Shown here: piece after piece, positions 13,799 through 22,060 of the stretch
Numbering within the stretch: the first letter of the stretch is position 1
Layout: each line of letters starts with the position of its first letter
Source of the DNA: Scatavimonas merdipullorum
Lineage (GTDB): Bacteria; Bacillota; Clostridia; Oscillospirales; Acutalibacteraceae
Direction: 5' to 3'
Assembly (NCBI GenBank): GCA_018712865.1
Contig: DVGH01000039.1
Span: forward strand, 1-41,686
DNA length: 41,686 nt
Notes under the pieces: generated by a model
The model's input: the letters and a program-made list of their open reading frames with translations, nothing else
What the model was told of the DNA's origin: nothing
Databases searched by the model: none
Made by a program: the position numbers and the translations under genes

Positions 13799-16270
13799 AT
13801 GCACATTAAAATTGCACTTGCCGGTAACCCAAACAGCGGCAAGACAACGCTTTTCAACGCGCTCACGGGTGCAAACCAGTTTGTTGGGAACTGGCCGGGC
13901 GTAACCGTTGAAAAAAAGGAAGGGAAATTAAAAGGACATAAGGACGTGACAATCACCGACCTGCCGGGTATTTATTCTCTTTCTCCCTATACTTTAGAAG
14001 AGGTTGTGGCAAGAAATTACCTGCTGCAGGAAAAGCCGGACGTTATTTTAAATATCGTCGACGGCACAAACATTGAAAGAAATCTGTATCTGAGCACGCA
14101 GCTGACAGAACTTGGGATTCCCGTAGTCATGGCCGTAAATATGATGGATATCGTCCAGAAAAACGGCGATGTGATCGACCCGGCACAGCTAAAGAAGGCG
14201 CTGGGCTGCGAGGTGGTTCCCATTTCCGCCTTAAAAGGCACCGGCATACAGCAGGCCGCGCAAAAAGCGGTAGAGCTGGCACAGCAAAAAAGTAAGCTCG
14301 TTTGCGTACATACTTTTTCCGAACCGGTGGAAAAGGCACTGGACGCCATTGCAGAAATGCTGCCGGACATACCCGCGCAGCAAAAAAGGTTTTTTGCCAT
14401 TAAGCTGTTTGAGCGCGATGATAAAATTGTACAGCAGCTTGGCAACGCATGCCCGAATGCAGAGGACCTGATCCGGGATGTAGAAACGCAAATGGATGAT
14501 GACAGTGAAAGCATTATTACCAACGAGCGTTACAACTATATTTCCTCTGTGATCAAAAGCTGCTGCCGCAAAAAGCGCGCAGGGGCGCTGAGTATTTCCG
14601 ACCGAATCGATAAAATTGTCACCAACCGGTTTTTGGCCCTGCCGATCTTTGCGGTTGTTATGTTTATTGTGTATTTTGTCTCGGTTACAACCGTGGGCAC
14701 CATCGCCACAGACTGGGCAAACGACGGAGTTTTCGGCGATGGCTGGCACTTATTTGGAATTGGCGCTTCAGAATATGAAGAGGCCGTAGGCGCCTACGAT
14801 ACGGAAAGCCTGAAAATAGAAGCCTATTTGGCCGCCGCAGAGGAAGCCGGGCTGGATACCACGGCAATTACCGAAACACTGGAAGCCGAAGAACCCGACG
14901 CTTCTGTGATCGATTCCTTCCTTGCTTCCGCTTCGGCTACAGATATTACCGCACAGGCTGAACTGACCGATGAGGAAGGCAACGTAGAAGAAACCATTCC
15001 CGTCGCCCTTGCAGACTTTGAAGCCGCTTTGCAGGCCGAAGAGCCGGATCCCGCAAGCTACGGCGTATGGGTTGTGGGTATTCCCGTTTTGCTTGGAGAC
15101 GCTCTAAACGCAATCCATTGTGCAGACTGGCTGCAGGGCCTGCTCCTTGACGGTATTGTCGCCGGTGTGGGCGCCGTGCTGGGCTTTGTTCCCCAAATGC
15201 TCATTTTATTTATTTTCCTTGCCATTTTGGAATCCTGCGGCTACATGGCCAGGATCGCCTTTATTATGGACAGGATCTTCCGCCGCTTTGGCCTTTCGGG
15301 CAAATCCTTTATTCCCATGCTCATCGGTACAGGCTGCGGCGTACCGGGCGTTATGGCCTCGCGCACAATTGAAAACGACCGTGACCGAAAAATAACGATT
15401 ATGACCACAACATTTATTCCTTGCAGCGCAAAGCTGCCAATCATTGCACTGATTGCAGGCGCGCTGTTCGGCGGCGCCTGGTGGGTCGCCCCCAGCGCGT
15501 ATTTTGTAGGGATTGCCGCTATTATCGTGTCCGGCATTATTTTGAAGAAAACAAAAATGTTCGCAGGCGACCCCGCCCCGTTTGTCATGGAGCTGCCGGC
15601 TTACCACCTTCCCACAGTCGGCGGTGTGCTGCGCAGCATGTGGGAGCGCGGCTGGTCCTTTATCAAAAAGGCCGGTACGGTTATTCTGCTTTCCACCATC
15701 TTTATCTGGTTTACCTCAAGCTTTGGTTTTGTCGACGGCCAGTTTGTTATGGTGGAAGACCTCTCTGACGGTATGCTGGCTGCAATCGGAAGCTTCATCG
15801 CGCCTATCTTTATCCCGCTTGGCTGGGGGAACTGGCAGGCTGCCGTTGCGGCAATTACCGGGCTGGTTGCCAAAGAAAACGTCGTTGGAACATTTGGTAT
15901 TCTCTACGGCTTTGCAGAAGTCGCGGAAGACGGCGTGGAAATCTGGACTACGCTTGCGGCAAGCTTTTCAACGATTGCCGCGTATTCCTTCCTGGTATTT
16001 AACCTTCTGTGCGCTCCGTGCTTTGCCGCTATAGGTGCAATCAAGCGTGAAATGAACAGCGCAAAATGGACATTCTTTGCCATTGGCTATCAGACCATTT
16101 TTGCGTACGCCGTATCTATGTGCATTTTCCAGATCGGTAACCTGTTTATGGGCGGCGGTTTTAATGTCTTTACAGCAATCGCCTTCCTGCTTGTTGCTGT
16201 CTTCCTGTATTTGCTGTTCAGGCCTTACAAGGAAAGCAACCGGCTCAAGAGCGTCCGGGCGGGTATATAA
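13799..16270 (+). CDS. feoB: Ferrous iron transporter FeoB
   Basis: An 823-aa GTP-dependent Fe(II) importer. The N-terminal G domain has G1 GNPNSGKTT (residues 9-17), G3 DLPGIYSL, G4 NMMD and G5 SALKGTG. A helical spacer follows, then Gate/core membrane domains with IGTGCGVPG and TFIPCSAKLP, the conserved Cys-bearing segments. The ATG at 13799 follows GAAGGAGG; a longer frame adds six residues with no support. Oddity: after the first membrane segment (FAVVMFIVYFVSVTTVGTI) there is an outward-facing stretch of about 120 residues (roughly 305-430), rich in Glu, Asp and Ala, before the next membrane segment. Compact FeoBs such as E. coli's lack it. Confidence 0.97.
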   Translation: MHIKIALAGNPNSGKTTLFNALTGANQFVGNWPGVTVEKKEGKLKGHKDVTITDLPGIYSLSPYTLEEVVARNYLLQEKPDVILNIVDGTNIERNLYLSTQLTELGIPVVMAVNMMDIVQKNGDVIDPAQLKKALGCEVVPISALKGTGIQQAAQKAVELAQQKSKLVCVHTFSEPVEKALDAIAEMLPDIPAQQKRFFAIKLFERDDKIVQQLGNACPNAEDLIRDVETQMDDDSESIITNERYNYISSVIKSCCRKKRAGALSISDRIDKIVTNRFLALPIFAVVMFIVYFVSVTTVGTIATDWANDGVFGDGWHLFGIGASEYEEAVGAYDTESLKIEAYLAAAEEAGLDTTAITETLEAEEPDASVIDSFLASASATDITAQAELTDEEGNVEETIPVALADFEAALQAEEPDPASYGVWVVGIPVLLGDALNAIHCADWLQGLLLDGIVAGVGAVLGFVPQMLILFIFLAILESCGYMARIAFIMDRIFRRFGLSGKSFIPMLIGTGCGVPGVMASRTIENDRDRKITIMTTTFIPCSAKLPIIALIAGALFGGAWWVAPSAYFVGIAAIIVSGIILKKTKMFAGDPAPFVMELPAYHLPTVGGVLRSMWERGWSFIKKAGTVILLSTIFIWFTSSFGFVDGQFVMVEDLSDGMLAAIGSFIAPIFIPLGWGNWQAAVAAITGLVAKENVVGTFGILYGFAEVAEDGVEIWTTLAASFSTIAAYSFLVFNLLCAPCFAAIGAIKREMNSAKWTFFAIGYQTIFAYAVSMCIFQIGNLFMGGGFNVFTAIAFLLVAVFLYLLFRPYKESNRLKSVRAGI

Positions 16271-16294
16271 AACCAATTTTAAGGAGCGTTCTTT

Positions 16295-16483
16295 ATGCTT
16301 GAATGGATTTTGCAAAATCTTTCGACTATTTTGATTACAGCAGCCTTGCTTGCCGTCGTTTTGCTGATCATCCGGCATCTTTATAAGGCGCGCAAAAGGG
16401 GCGGCTGTGCAGGATGCAGCGGCAACTGCGGCGCATGCTGCCATACGCATGCTGTAAAAAAAGACACACTCTCTCAACACTGA
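16295..16483 (+). CDS. FeoB-associated Cys-rich membrane protein
   Basis: A 62-aa protein: one N-terminal membrane helix (ILITAALLAVVLLIIRHLY), a basic stop-transfer KARKRGG, then a short cytoplasmic tail with CAGCSGNCGACC. This is the architecture of the small FeoB-associated proteins that follow feoB in many Firmicutes. The Cys-rich tail may bind incoming iron; that is inference. The ATG is 24 bp after the feoB stop, behind AAGGAG. Confidence 0.9.
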   Translation: MLEWILQNLSTILITAALLAVVLLIIRHLYKARKRGGCAGCSGNCGACCHTHAVKKDTLSQH

Positions 16484-16498
16484 ACATACATATACATG

Positions 16499-16530
16499 AA
16501 AACGCGCGGCGGCTTTTCGCTGCGCGTTTT
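16499..16530 (+). terminator. Terminator of the feo operon
   Basis: AAAACGCGC (16499-16507) pairs with GCGCGTTTT (16522-16530). A further GCG/CGC pairing sits inside the loop, and the T run is built into the right arm. Confidence 0.75.
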
Positions 16531-16701
16531 TCATGCGCAAAATTTTCTTTTTGCTCGGCAATTTACAGCCGCTGCCTCTCTTTTTTCTTTAAAACCTGCA
16601 CAAGCCTTTGCTGCTATAGATTTTTTCTTTGATTTGTGTTATAGTTTACAAAGCGCTGTAAGGGTGCAAAAATGTATGACAAAACATGGGAGGCATGCGG
16701 C

Positions 16702-18621
16702 TTGGCTTTACTTCGCGCACAAAACCTGCGTCTTTCCTTTTCTGACCGCTTGCTGTTTGAAAACATAAGCTTTGATGTGGAAAACAGGGATAAAATTGGT
16801 TTTATCGGCGCAAACGGCGTTGGAAAAACCACCATTTTTAAAATTCTTTCGGGACAACTACAGCCTGCACAGGGGGATGTATTTGTAGCAAAGGACATAC
16901 AAATAGGCTATATGGAGCAGCATGCCGGCGTAGAGAAAGACCGGACGGTGTACAGCGAACTGCTAAGCGTTTTTTCCCATTTTGAAAAGATGGAGCAGGA
17001 ACTTGAATTGCTTGCCGCACAAATAGAAAAAAACGGAAAAGATATAGACACACTGGTTGCACGGCAGCTATCTCTGCAGGAGCAATATGAAAACAACGGC
17101 GGCCTTACCTACAAAAGCCGCACGCGGGCCGCTCTTTTGGGGCTTGGCTTTACAGAGGCAGACATGCACAGACCGGCTTTAACGCTTTCCGGCGGCCAGC
17201 TTTCCAAGCTGAACCTTGCAAAACTGCTCTTGTCTGGCGCCAATCTTCTGCTTTTGGATGAACCGACCAACCATTTGGACATTGCTTCGGTAGAATGGCT
17301 GGAAAGCTTTATCAAAGACTTTAAGGGCGCCGCTGTTATCATATCGCATGACCGTTATTTTCTGGATGCCGTTACAAATAAGACCATGGAGCTTTCCCAC
17401 GGACATCTGACTGCATACAGTGGAAACTACACACAATTTATTAAGAAAAAAGAAAAAATAAACGAAGACCTTAAGCGCCGTTATGAAAACGAAATAAAAG
17501 AAATCAAGCGTATAGAGGGCATTGTGGAGCAGCAGCGCCGCTGGGGACAAAGTCATAATTTTATAACGGCGGCCAGCAAGCAAAAGCAGGCTGACCGCCT
17601 GAAAAAAGCGCTTGTAAAGCCGGAAGATGACGCACAGGCCATCCACTTTTCTCTTACCCCCAGGCGCGAAAGCGGCAACGACGTGCTGCAATGCAGGGAT
17701 CTTTCCATTTCTTTTGACGGAAAGCCCCTGTTTGAAGGCGTAAACCTGCACCTTACAAAAGGGCAGCGTGTTTTTCTTTTGGGTGCAAATGGCTGTGGAA
17801 AAACCACACTGTTTAAAATTTTAATGGGAAAGCACCATGCACAGGGCGAAATTCGTTTTGGCGCAAACGTAGACGTCGGCTATTTTGACCAGGTACAGGC
17901 AGATCTGAACCTGGAAAAATCCGCACTCGACGAGGTATGGGACGCCTTCCCGAATATGAGCCAAACACAGGTGCGCACGGCGCTTGGCACGTTTCTGTTT
18001 AAAGGGGATGACGTTTTCAAGCCGGTTAAAATGCTCAGCGGCGGCGAACGCGCGCGCGTTGCACTGTTAAAGCTTATGCTGCACGGTTCAAACTTTCTGC
18101 TGCTGGACGAACCGACCAACCACCTGGATACCGCTTCCAGGGAGGCCCTTGAGGATACTTTGAAAGCTTACGGCGGTACGATGCTGATTATTTCGCACGA
18201 CCGGTACTTCATCAATAAGCTTGCAGATAAAGTGATTACGCTTTCTCCAGGCGGCGTCTGTGAATATTTGGGAAACTACGACGCATACCTTGAAAAAACA
18301 AAGGAAGCATCCGCCGGTTCAACAGAAAGCCACGAAAAACCACAAAAGGCAAAGAACCATGCATATTTTCAGCGTAAAGAGCAGCAATCGCAAAAGCGCA
18401 GGCTGCAAACCAGGCTGAAAAAATGCGAACAGCAAGTGGAAGCAGAAGAAAAAACGATACAAGATCTGGAAGCAATGCTTGAAAGCGAAGAAATTGCTGC
18501 AGATTTTGAAAAACTGACACATCTTACAACAGAATTGGAGGAACACAGGCAGCTGCTTGAGCAACTGATTGAACAATGGACACAATTGCAGCTGCAGCTG
18601 GAGGTATTCCCGCAGGAATGA
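16702..18621 (+). CDS. ABC-F family ATPase
   Basis: Cytoplasmic protein with two ABC domains and no membrane part, of the ribosome-associated ABC-F group (Uup/YdiF-like). Domain 1: GANGVGKTT, signature LSGGQ, Walker B LLLLDEPTNHLD. A charged linker follows. Domain 2: GANGCGKTT, LSGGE, FLLLDEPTNHLD. A C-terminal coiled coil follows (KRRLQTRLKKCEQQVEAEEK onward). It is 639 aa from the TTG at 16702, chosen for GGGAGG 8 nt upstream; an ATG at 16672 adds ten residues but has no ribosome-binding site. Such proteins rescue stalled ribosomes or give antibiotic protection; which one applies here cannot be told. Confidence 0.92.
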   Translation: MALLRAQNLRLSFSDRLLFENISFDVENRDKIGFIGANGVGKTTIFKILSGQLQPAQGDVFVAKDIQIGYMEQHAGVEKDRTVYSELLSVFSHFEKMEQELELLAAQIEKNGKDIDTLVARQLSLQEQYENNGGLTYKSRTRAALLGLGFTEADMHRPALTLSGGQLSKLNLAKLLLSGANLLLLDEPTNHLDIASVEWLESFIKDFKGAAVIISHDRYFLDAVTNKTMELSHGHLTAYSGNYTQFIKKKEKINEDLKRRYENEIKEIKRIEGIVEQQRRWGQSHNFITAASKQKQADRLKKALVKPEDDAQAIHFSLTPRRESGNDVLQCRDLSISFDGKPLFEGVNLHLTKGQRVFLLGANGCGKTTLFKILMGKHHAQGEIRFGANVDVGYFDQVQADLNLEKSALDEVWDAFPNMSQTQVRTALGTFLFKGDDVFKPVKMLSGGERARVALLKLMLHGSNFLLLDEPTNHLDTASREALEDTLKAYGGTMLIISHDRYFINKLADKVITLSPGGVCEYLGNYDAYLEKTKEASAGSTESHEKPQKAKNHAYFQRKEQQSQKRRLQTRLKKCEQQVEAEEKTIQDLEAMLESEEIAADFEKLTHLTTELEEHRQLLEQLIEQWTQLQLQLEVFPQE

Positions 18622-18655
18622 TTGGAAATTTTAAACTGTCCTGTTTATTTTTTGC

Positions 18656-18687
18656 AAAACTGTGCATTTTTAAATGCACAGTTTTTT
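18656..18687 (+). terminator. Terminator after the ABC-F gene
   Basis: A 14-bp perfect stem (AAAACTGTGCATTT with AAATGCACAGTTTT), 2-nt loop, six Ts. Confidence 0.9.
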
Positions 18688-18783
18688 GCTATGATAACGG
18701 CAACACACATGCAAAGGTTTTTTCTTCCGTTTGCGCCGTGCCTTTGCCTGGTGTTATCTTTTTAATAAAGGACGGTTGATCCC

Positions 18784-19368
18784 ATGAAAACGCATACCGA
18801 AAGAACGCTAAAGCTGCTTGTTCTGTCTGCCATGTTTGCAGCTATGACCACGGTACTGACTTTTTTTATAAAAATCCCCACCGCAGGCGGCGGCTATATT
18901 CATCTGGGGGACGCGGTCATTTATCTTGCCGCCTGCTTTTTACCCACGCCATACGCTATGCTCTCCGCTGGGATCGGCGGCGCACTGTCTGACCTGTTTG
19001 GAGGCTATTTTGTCTATTTATTCCCCACCTTTCTGATTAAGGCACTCATTGCACTTCCCTTCTCCAGAAAGGCAGAAAAAATTCTGACCAGCCGCAACGC
19101 ATGTATGGTGCTGCCTGCAGGCGTTATCACCGTCGCCGGCTATTACCTGACCAAGGTTTTTCTGCTGGCGTTTGACCAGGCCACGGCCTCCCAGGGCTTT
19201 TGGGGCGCGTTTACAAACCCTGTTACATGGGGTGCGGCACTGGAAAACATTCCCGAAAATACCATTCAGGCTGTCGGCAGCGCAGTCGTATTTTTGGTCG
19301 CCGCCCTTGCGCTGGACAAGGCAAAGCTCAAGCAAAAGCTTTTACCACATACGGAACCAAAAGCGTAA
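18784..19368 (+). CDS. ECF transporter S component (substrate unknown)
   Basis: A 194-aa membrane protein with about five to six hydrophobic helices. The N-terminal LLVLSAMFAAMTTVLTFFIK carries the A-x3-A motif that docks to EcfT. GGGYIHLGDAVIYLAACFLP and AGIGGALSDLFGGYFVYLFP are typical of the ECF_trnsprt_S group related to HmpT and RibU. It captures a vitamin and works with a shared EcfAAT module encoded elsewhere. No riboswitch precedes it, so the substrate cannot be inferred. The ATG at 18784 follows AAGGACGG. Confidence 0.82.
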   Translation: MKTHTERTLKLLVLSAMFAAMTTVLTFFIKIPTAGGGYIHLGDAVIYLAACFLPTPYAMLSAGIGGALSDLFGGYFVYLFPTFLIKALIALPFSRKAEKILTSRNACMVLPAGVITVAGYYLTKVFLLAFDQATASQGFWGAFTNPVTWGAALENIPENTIQAVGSAVVFLVAALALDKAKLKQKLLPHTEPKA

Positions 19369-19446
19369 AAACAGAGCGTTATACTCGGTTTTTATCCGTT
19401 GCTTGTACCATTTTTAACAGTTTAACAACCTTTTTTCACCAATGCA

Positions 19447-19475
19447 TTGACAAAATACCGCGACCGGTATACCAT
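19447..19475 (+). promoter_or_regulatory. Promoter of the dockerin protein gene
   Basis: -35 TTGACA (19447-19452), 17-bp spacer, -10 TACCAT (19470-19475). The leader is about 70 nt to the AAAGGAGG ribosome-binding site at 19536-19543. Confidence 0.65.
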
Positions 19476-19551
19476 TGCCGTCAGAATAGGCTTTATCGCA
19501 AAGGGTGGCAGTCCCCTCTTTGCCGCCTGTATGAAAAAAGGAGGAATTCCC

Positions 19552-20922
19552 ATGACGGTAAAGAAAAGACAATGCTACAGGGCAGCTTTGCTGCCGCTTG
19601 TGTTATGCCTGCTTGCAAGCATAACCACAGTCGGCGTCGGCGCGCAAACAACAGCGGGCAGTGCCGCGGGATATGAAAACCCCACATGGCCCACACTTGA
19701 CGAGGCGCGGGCTTCCATAGAACAACTGTATAACGAAAATTACCCGGAAATTGCCGACAAGATCCGGGAAATCCGCGGAATTTCGCCTGAAGAGCGCACA
19801 GACGAAGCATTGACGCTTTATTGGGGCAGCTGCGGGCCGACCAGTATTGCCTTTCAAAAAGTTTTAATGGACAACGGTATTTATGCGGAAACCAGAATGG
19901 ATTCCCAAATGTATGCAAAGCATGAATATAATCTGCTGCGCACGCGCCTTACAGACGGCAGCGTAAAGCTGATCTTGATAGACGGCAGCTACCGGCAGTT
20001 TATGCGCGACTATTTCCGCCAGGAAATCATGGAAACCTCCGGAAAATCCTCCGGCGAGGTAACAGACGGCGAAATTGATGCGGCCATATTGGCAAGCGGC
20101 CTCCCCCATATTTTGACTTTTGAATTTGGCAACTGGCAGCAGGCCGTACAGAAAATCCAGTCTGTTTTGGGAGAAGATGTTGACCCCCTTGCCTATAGCT
20201 GGATAGTCGGCTCATACGAAAGCCAGCCTTACCCGGAGCCCAGCCTGCAAACCAGCTATACACGCTATTTGTCGCAAGAAGAACTTGCTGCCTTAAAGGC
20301 GGGCCTTCTTTACGAAAAGCCGTTTGAAGGAAGCCTGTATATCAAAGGCTCCTGGGACAGTTTTTCCACACGGCAGCGGTTTTCTTATAAGGGAAACGGC
20401 GTGTATGAGGTAACCCTGCAGCTGGATCCCAACACAGATGCTTATACCTGCACAATTGAAGGGGAGCAGCCGGCAACGCCGTTTTATACCGCCGCCGACC
20501 AGGCCGTTGTCTATCCCATCCTCAATGCATATTACAACCACGGCACCGTGCAGTCGTTTTTAACAGATGCGATCGCAAGCGGCTACACGCTGCTTTTAGG
20601 CCCCAGCGGCAACAGCCATATTACAGTCCGGATTGACACAAGGGCCGGTATTCACAGCCCGCAGATCCGTGCCGTACCGGCATCCAGGATCGGCCTTTAC
20701 GGCGATATGGACGGCAACGAGGTCATAGACCTGCAGGATGTCATCTTTATGCAAAAGGCGCTTGGCGGCCTAATTGCATTGACAGACTACCAGAAAAAAG
20801 TCTGCACCGTAAGCGGAAACGATGTCTTTTCCATACAGGATCTGTTGCTGGTCCAGCGGTATCTTGCCAATGATCCGCATGCAGGCCTGACCGGGCAGGA
20901 CGTATACGCGCCCCTATCCTAA
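19552..20922 (+). CDS. Secreted dockerin protein with Cys-His-Asp hydrolase-like domain
   Basis: 456 aa. The ATG at 19552 follows AAAGGAGG and starts a signal peptide (KKRQCYRAALLPLVLCLLAS, cut near GVGA-Q31). Residues 85-155 read WGSCGPTS (C94), KHEYN (H124) and LIDGSYRQF (D144), an order matching papain/transglutaminase-fold enzymes. Residues 259-350 (EGSLYIKGSWDSF, GVYEVTLQL) resemble a starch-binding-type beta-sandwich. Residues 384-440 form a type I-like dockerin: the first calcium loop DMDGNEVIDLQD is perfect, while the second (TVSGNDVFSIQD) has lost its leading acidic ligands. It is probably attached to a cell-surface cohesin. No cohesin or scaffoldin gene is in the window. Catalysis is inferred. 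Confidence 0.75.
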   Translation: MTVKKRQCYRAALLPLVLCLLASITTVGVGAQTTAGSAAGYENPTWPTLDEARASIEQLYNENYPEIADKIREIRGISPEERTDEALTLYWGSCGPTSIAFQKVLMDNGIYAETRMDSQMYAKHEYNLLRTRLTDGSVKLILIDGSYRQFMRDYFRQEIMETSGKSSGEVTDGEIDAAILASGLPHILTFEFGNWQQAVQKIQSVLGEDVDPLAYSWIVGSYESQPYPEPSLQTSYTRYLSQEELAALKAGLLYEKPFEGSLYIKGSWDSFSTRQRFSYKGNGVYEVTLQLDPNTDAYTCTIEGEQPATPFYTAADQAVVYPILNAYYNHGTVQSFLTDAIASGYTLLLGPSGNSHITVRIDTRAGIHSPQIRAVPASRIGLYGDMDGNEVIDLQDVIFMQKALGGLIALTDYQKKVCTVSGNDVFSIQDLLLVQRYLANDPHAGLTGQDVYAPLS

Positions 20923-20939
20923 ACAAGCTATAAATCGGA

Positions 20940-20984
20940 GCCCTGCAGGCGGCAATCTCTGCAGGGCCTTATGTTTTGTTTTTT
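20940..20984 (+). terminator. Terminator after the dockerin gene
   Basis: A 9-bp stem GCCCTGCAG (20940-20948) with CTGCAGGGC (20959-20967), followed by a T-rich tail ending TTTTGTTTTTT. Confidence 0.75.
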
Positions 20985-21091
20985 CAATCTTTCATACCGC
21001 CGCCATTTTTATCTGCCTAAATATAGCCCTGCAAATTCCTTTTAAAAAATACAAACCCTACAATACAGACAAAAGGCGCGGCAAAAATGCA

Positions 21092-21120
21092 TTGACAAAG
21101 GTAAGGTAACTTGATATAAT
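21092..21120 (+). promoter_or_regulatory. Consensus promoter of the tRNA gene
   Basis: Perfect TTGACA (21092-21097), 17-bp spacer, perfect TATAAT (21115-21120), 23 bp before the mature tRNA. It is the strongest promoter by sequence in the window, as expected for a stable RNA. Confidence 0.9.
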
Positions 21121-21142
21121 ATTTTGGCGCTGAAAATCACAG

Positions 21143-21219
21143 GGGCCATTAGCTCAGTTGGTTAGAGCAACCGGCTCATAACCGGTCGGTCCGGGGTTCG
21201 AGTCCCTGATGGCCCACCA
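21143..21219 (+). tRNA. tRNA with CAT anticodon (elongator Met or Ile2)
   Basis: 77 nt with encoded CCA. The acceptor GGGCCAT pairs with ATGGCCC, discriminator A. The D-arm is AGCTCAGTTGGTTAGAGC, and the anticodon stem ACCGG/CCGGT holds CTCATAA (CAT at 21177-21179). The T-arm contains GGTTCGAGTCC. CAT can decode AUG (elongator Met) or, after lysidine modification by TilS, AUA (Ile2). The body resembles both and I cannot decide. It is not initiator tRNA, because the three G:C pairs of the initiator anticodon stem are absent. Confidence 0.93.
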
Positions 21220-21229
21220 ACTAAAGAAC

Positions 21230-21261
21230 AGGACCTCCCAACGGTGGAGGTTCTGTTTTTT
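21230..21261 (+). terminator. Terminator of the tRNA gene
   Basis: AGGACCTCC (21230-21238) pairs with GGAGGTTCT (21246-21254), one G-T pair, followed by GTTTTTT. Confidence 0.85.
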
Positions 21262-21317
21262 GTTTATTTAATCTTTTTTCTCATAAGTCTGCACTTTTTA
21301 AAAACATTTTTAAGCGC

Positions 21318-21346
21318 TTGACAGACAGGCAGAGATGTGCTAAAAT
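21318..21346 (+). promoter_or_regulatory. Promoter of the TetR gene
   Basis: -35 TTGACA (21318-21323), 17-bp spacer, -10 TAAAAT (21341-21346). The -10 abuts the operator at 21345-21374. Confidence 0.8.
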
Positions 21347-21374
21347 ATAACAGCATTATATAACACTGTTATAT
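21345..21374 (+). promoter_or_regulatory. Inverted-repeat operator of the TetR-family regulator
   Basis: Perfect 9-bp arms ATATAACAG (21345-21353) and CTGTTATAT (21366-21374) with a 12-bp centre, covering the -10 and start point of the tetR promoter. Typical placement for TetR autorepression. Confidence 0.7.
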
Positions 21375-21386
21375 CAGGAGTATTCT

Positions 21387-22004
21387 ATGCCGGACATTAC
21401 ATCGACCACCCAACAGAATATTTTGGATGCCGGCAGGAAAGAATTTCTTGCCAAAGGCTTTCGCGCTGCATCCTTGCGGAATATTGTAAAGCGTGCAGGC
21501 GTTACGACCGGTGCCTTCTACGGCTATTATAAAAGTAAAGAAGCGCTGTTTGACGCCTTGGTCTCAAAACCATACCATGTTTTTATGGAGCAGTTTATAA
21601 AAGCACAAAACAGCTTTGCCAGCCTTCCGCCTGAAGAACAGCCTGGCAATATGGGCAGTATTTCAGGTAAATGTATGGATTGGATGGTTGGTTATATATA
21701 TGAACATTTTGAAGCTTTCAAATTATTACTCTGCTGTGCCGAGGGAACCCGCTACGAACGGATGATTCATGAGCTGTCACAAATAGAGGTAGACGCCACC
21801 CATCGCTTTCTTTCTGTTTTGCAAAATCTGGGATATTGCGTTAGAAAAATAGATCCGCAGCTGGAGCATATTCTTGTCAGCAGCTTGTTTTCCGGTTTTT
21901 TTGAAATGGTGATTCACGATATGCCGCAAGCGCAGGCTGTTGTCTATGTAAAAGAACTGCGTGAATTTTATACCGCCGGATGGCAAAAAATTATGGGGCT
22001 GTAA
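21387..22004 (+). CDS. TetR-family transcriptional regulator
   Basis: 205 aa. The N-terminal HTH reads TQQNILDAGRKEFLAKGFRA, then SLRNIVKRAGVTTGAFYGYY and KSKEALFDALV, the canonical TetR recognition-helix region (residues 8-60). The C-terminal all-helical ligand domain is unassigned. The ATG at 21387 follows AGGAG. It is the first gene of a probable operon with two ABC half-transporters 56 bp downstream. A repressor controlling an export or import ABC pair is the usual meaning of this arrangement; the inducer is unknown. Confidence 0.92.
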   Translation: MPDITSTTQQNILDAGRKEFLAKGFRAASLRNIVKRAGVTTGAFYGYYKSKEALFDALVSKPYHVFMEQFIKAQNSFASLPPEEQPGNMGSISGKCMDWMVGYIYEHFEAFKLLLCCAEGTRYERMIHELSQIEVDATHRFLSVLQNLGYCVRKIDPQLEHILVSSLFSGFFEMVIHDMPQAQAVVYVKELREFYTAGWQKIMGL

Positions 22005-22027
22005 CGCTCCATTCTTTTTCACATATA

Positions 22028-22043
22028 GTTAGCCATAACTAAC
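22028..22043 (+). promoter_or_regulatory. Metalloregulator-type box before the ABC transporter genes
   Basis: GTTAGCCATAACTAAC, with the same GTTAG...CTAAC arms and the same 16-bp size as the feoA and feoB boxes. It lies in the 56-bp gap between tetR and the first ABC gene, 17 bp before its start and overlapping a possible -10 TATAGT (22024-22029). Confidence 0.6.
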
Positions 22044-22060
22044 CTTAGGGAGGGATCTTT

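Noticed and set aside
18688..18783. Riboswitch before the ECF S component
   Set aside because: The 96-nt gap shows no conserved aptamer blocks; it could not be tied to any vitamin.
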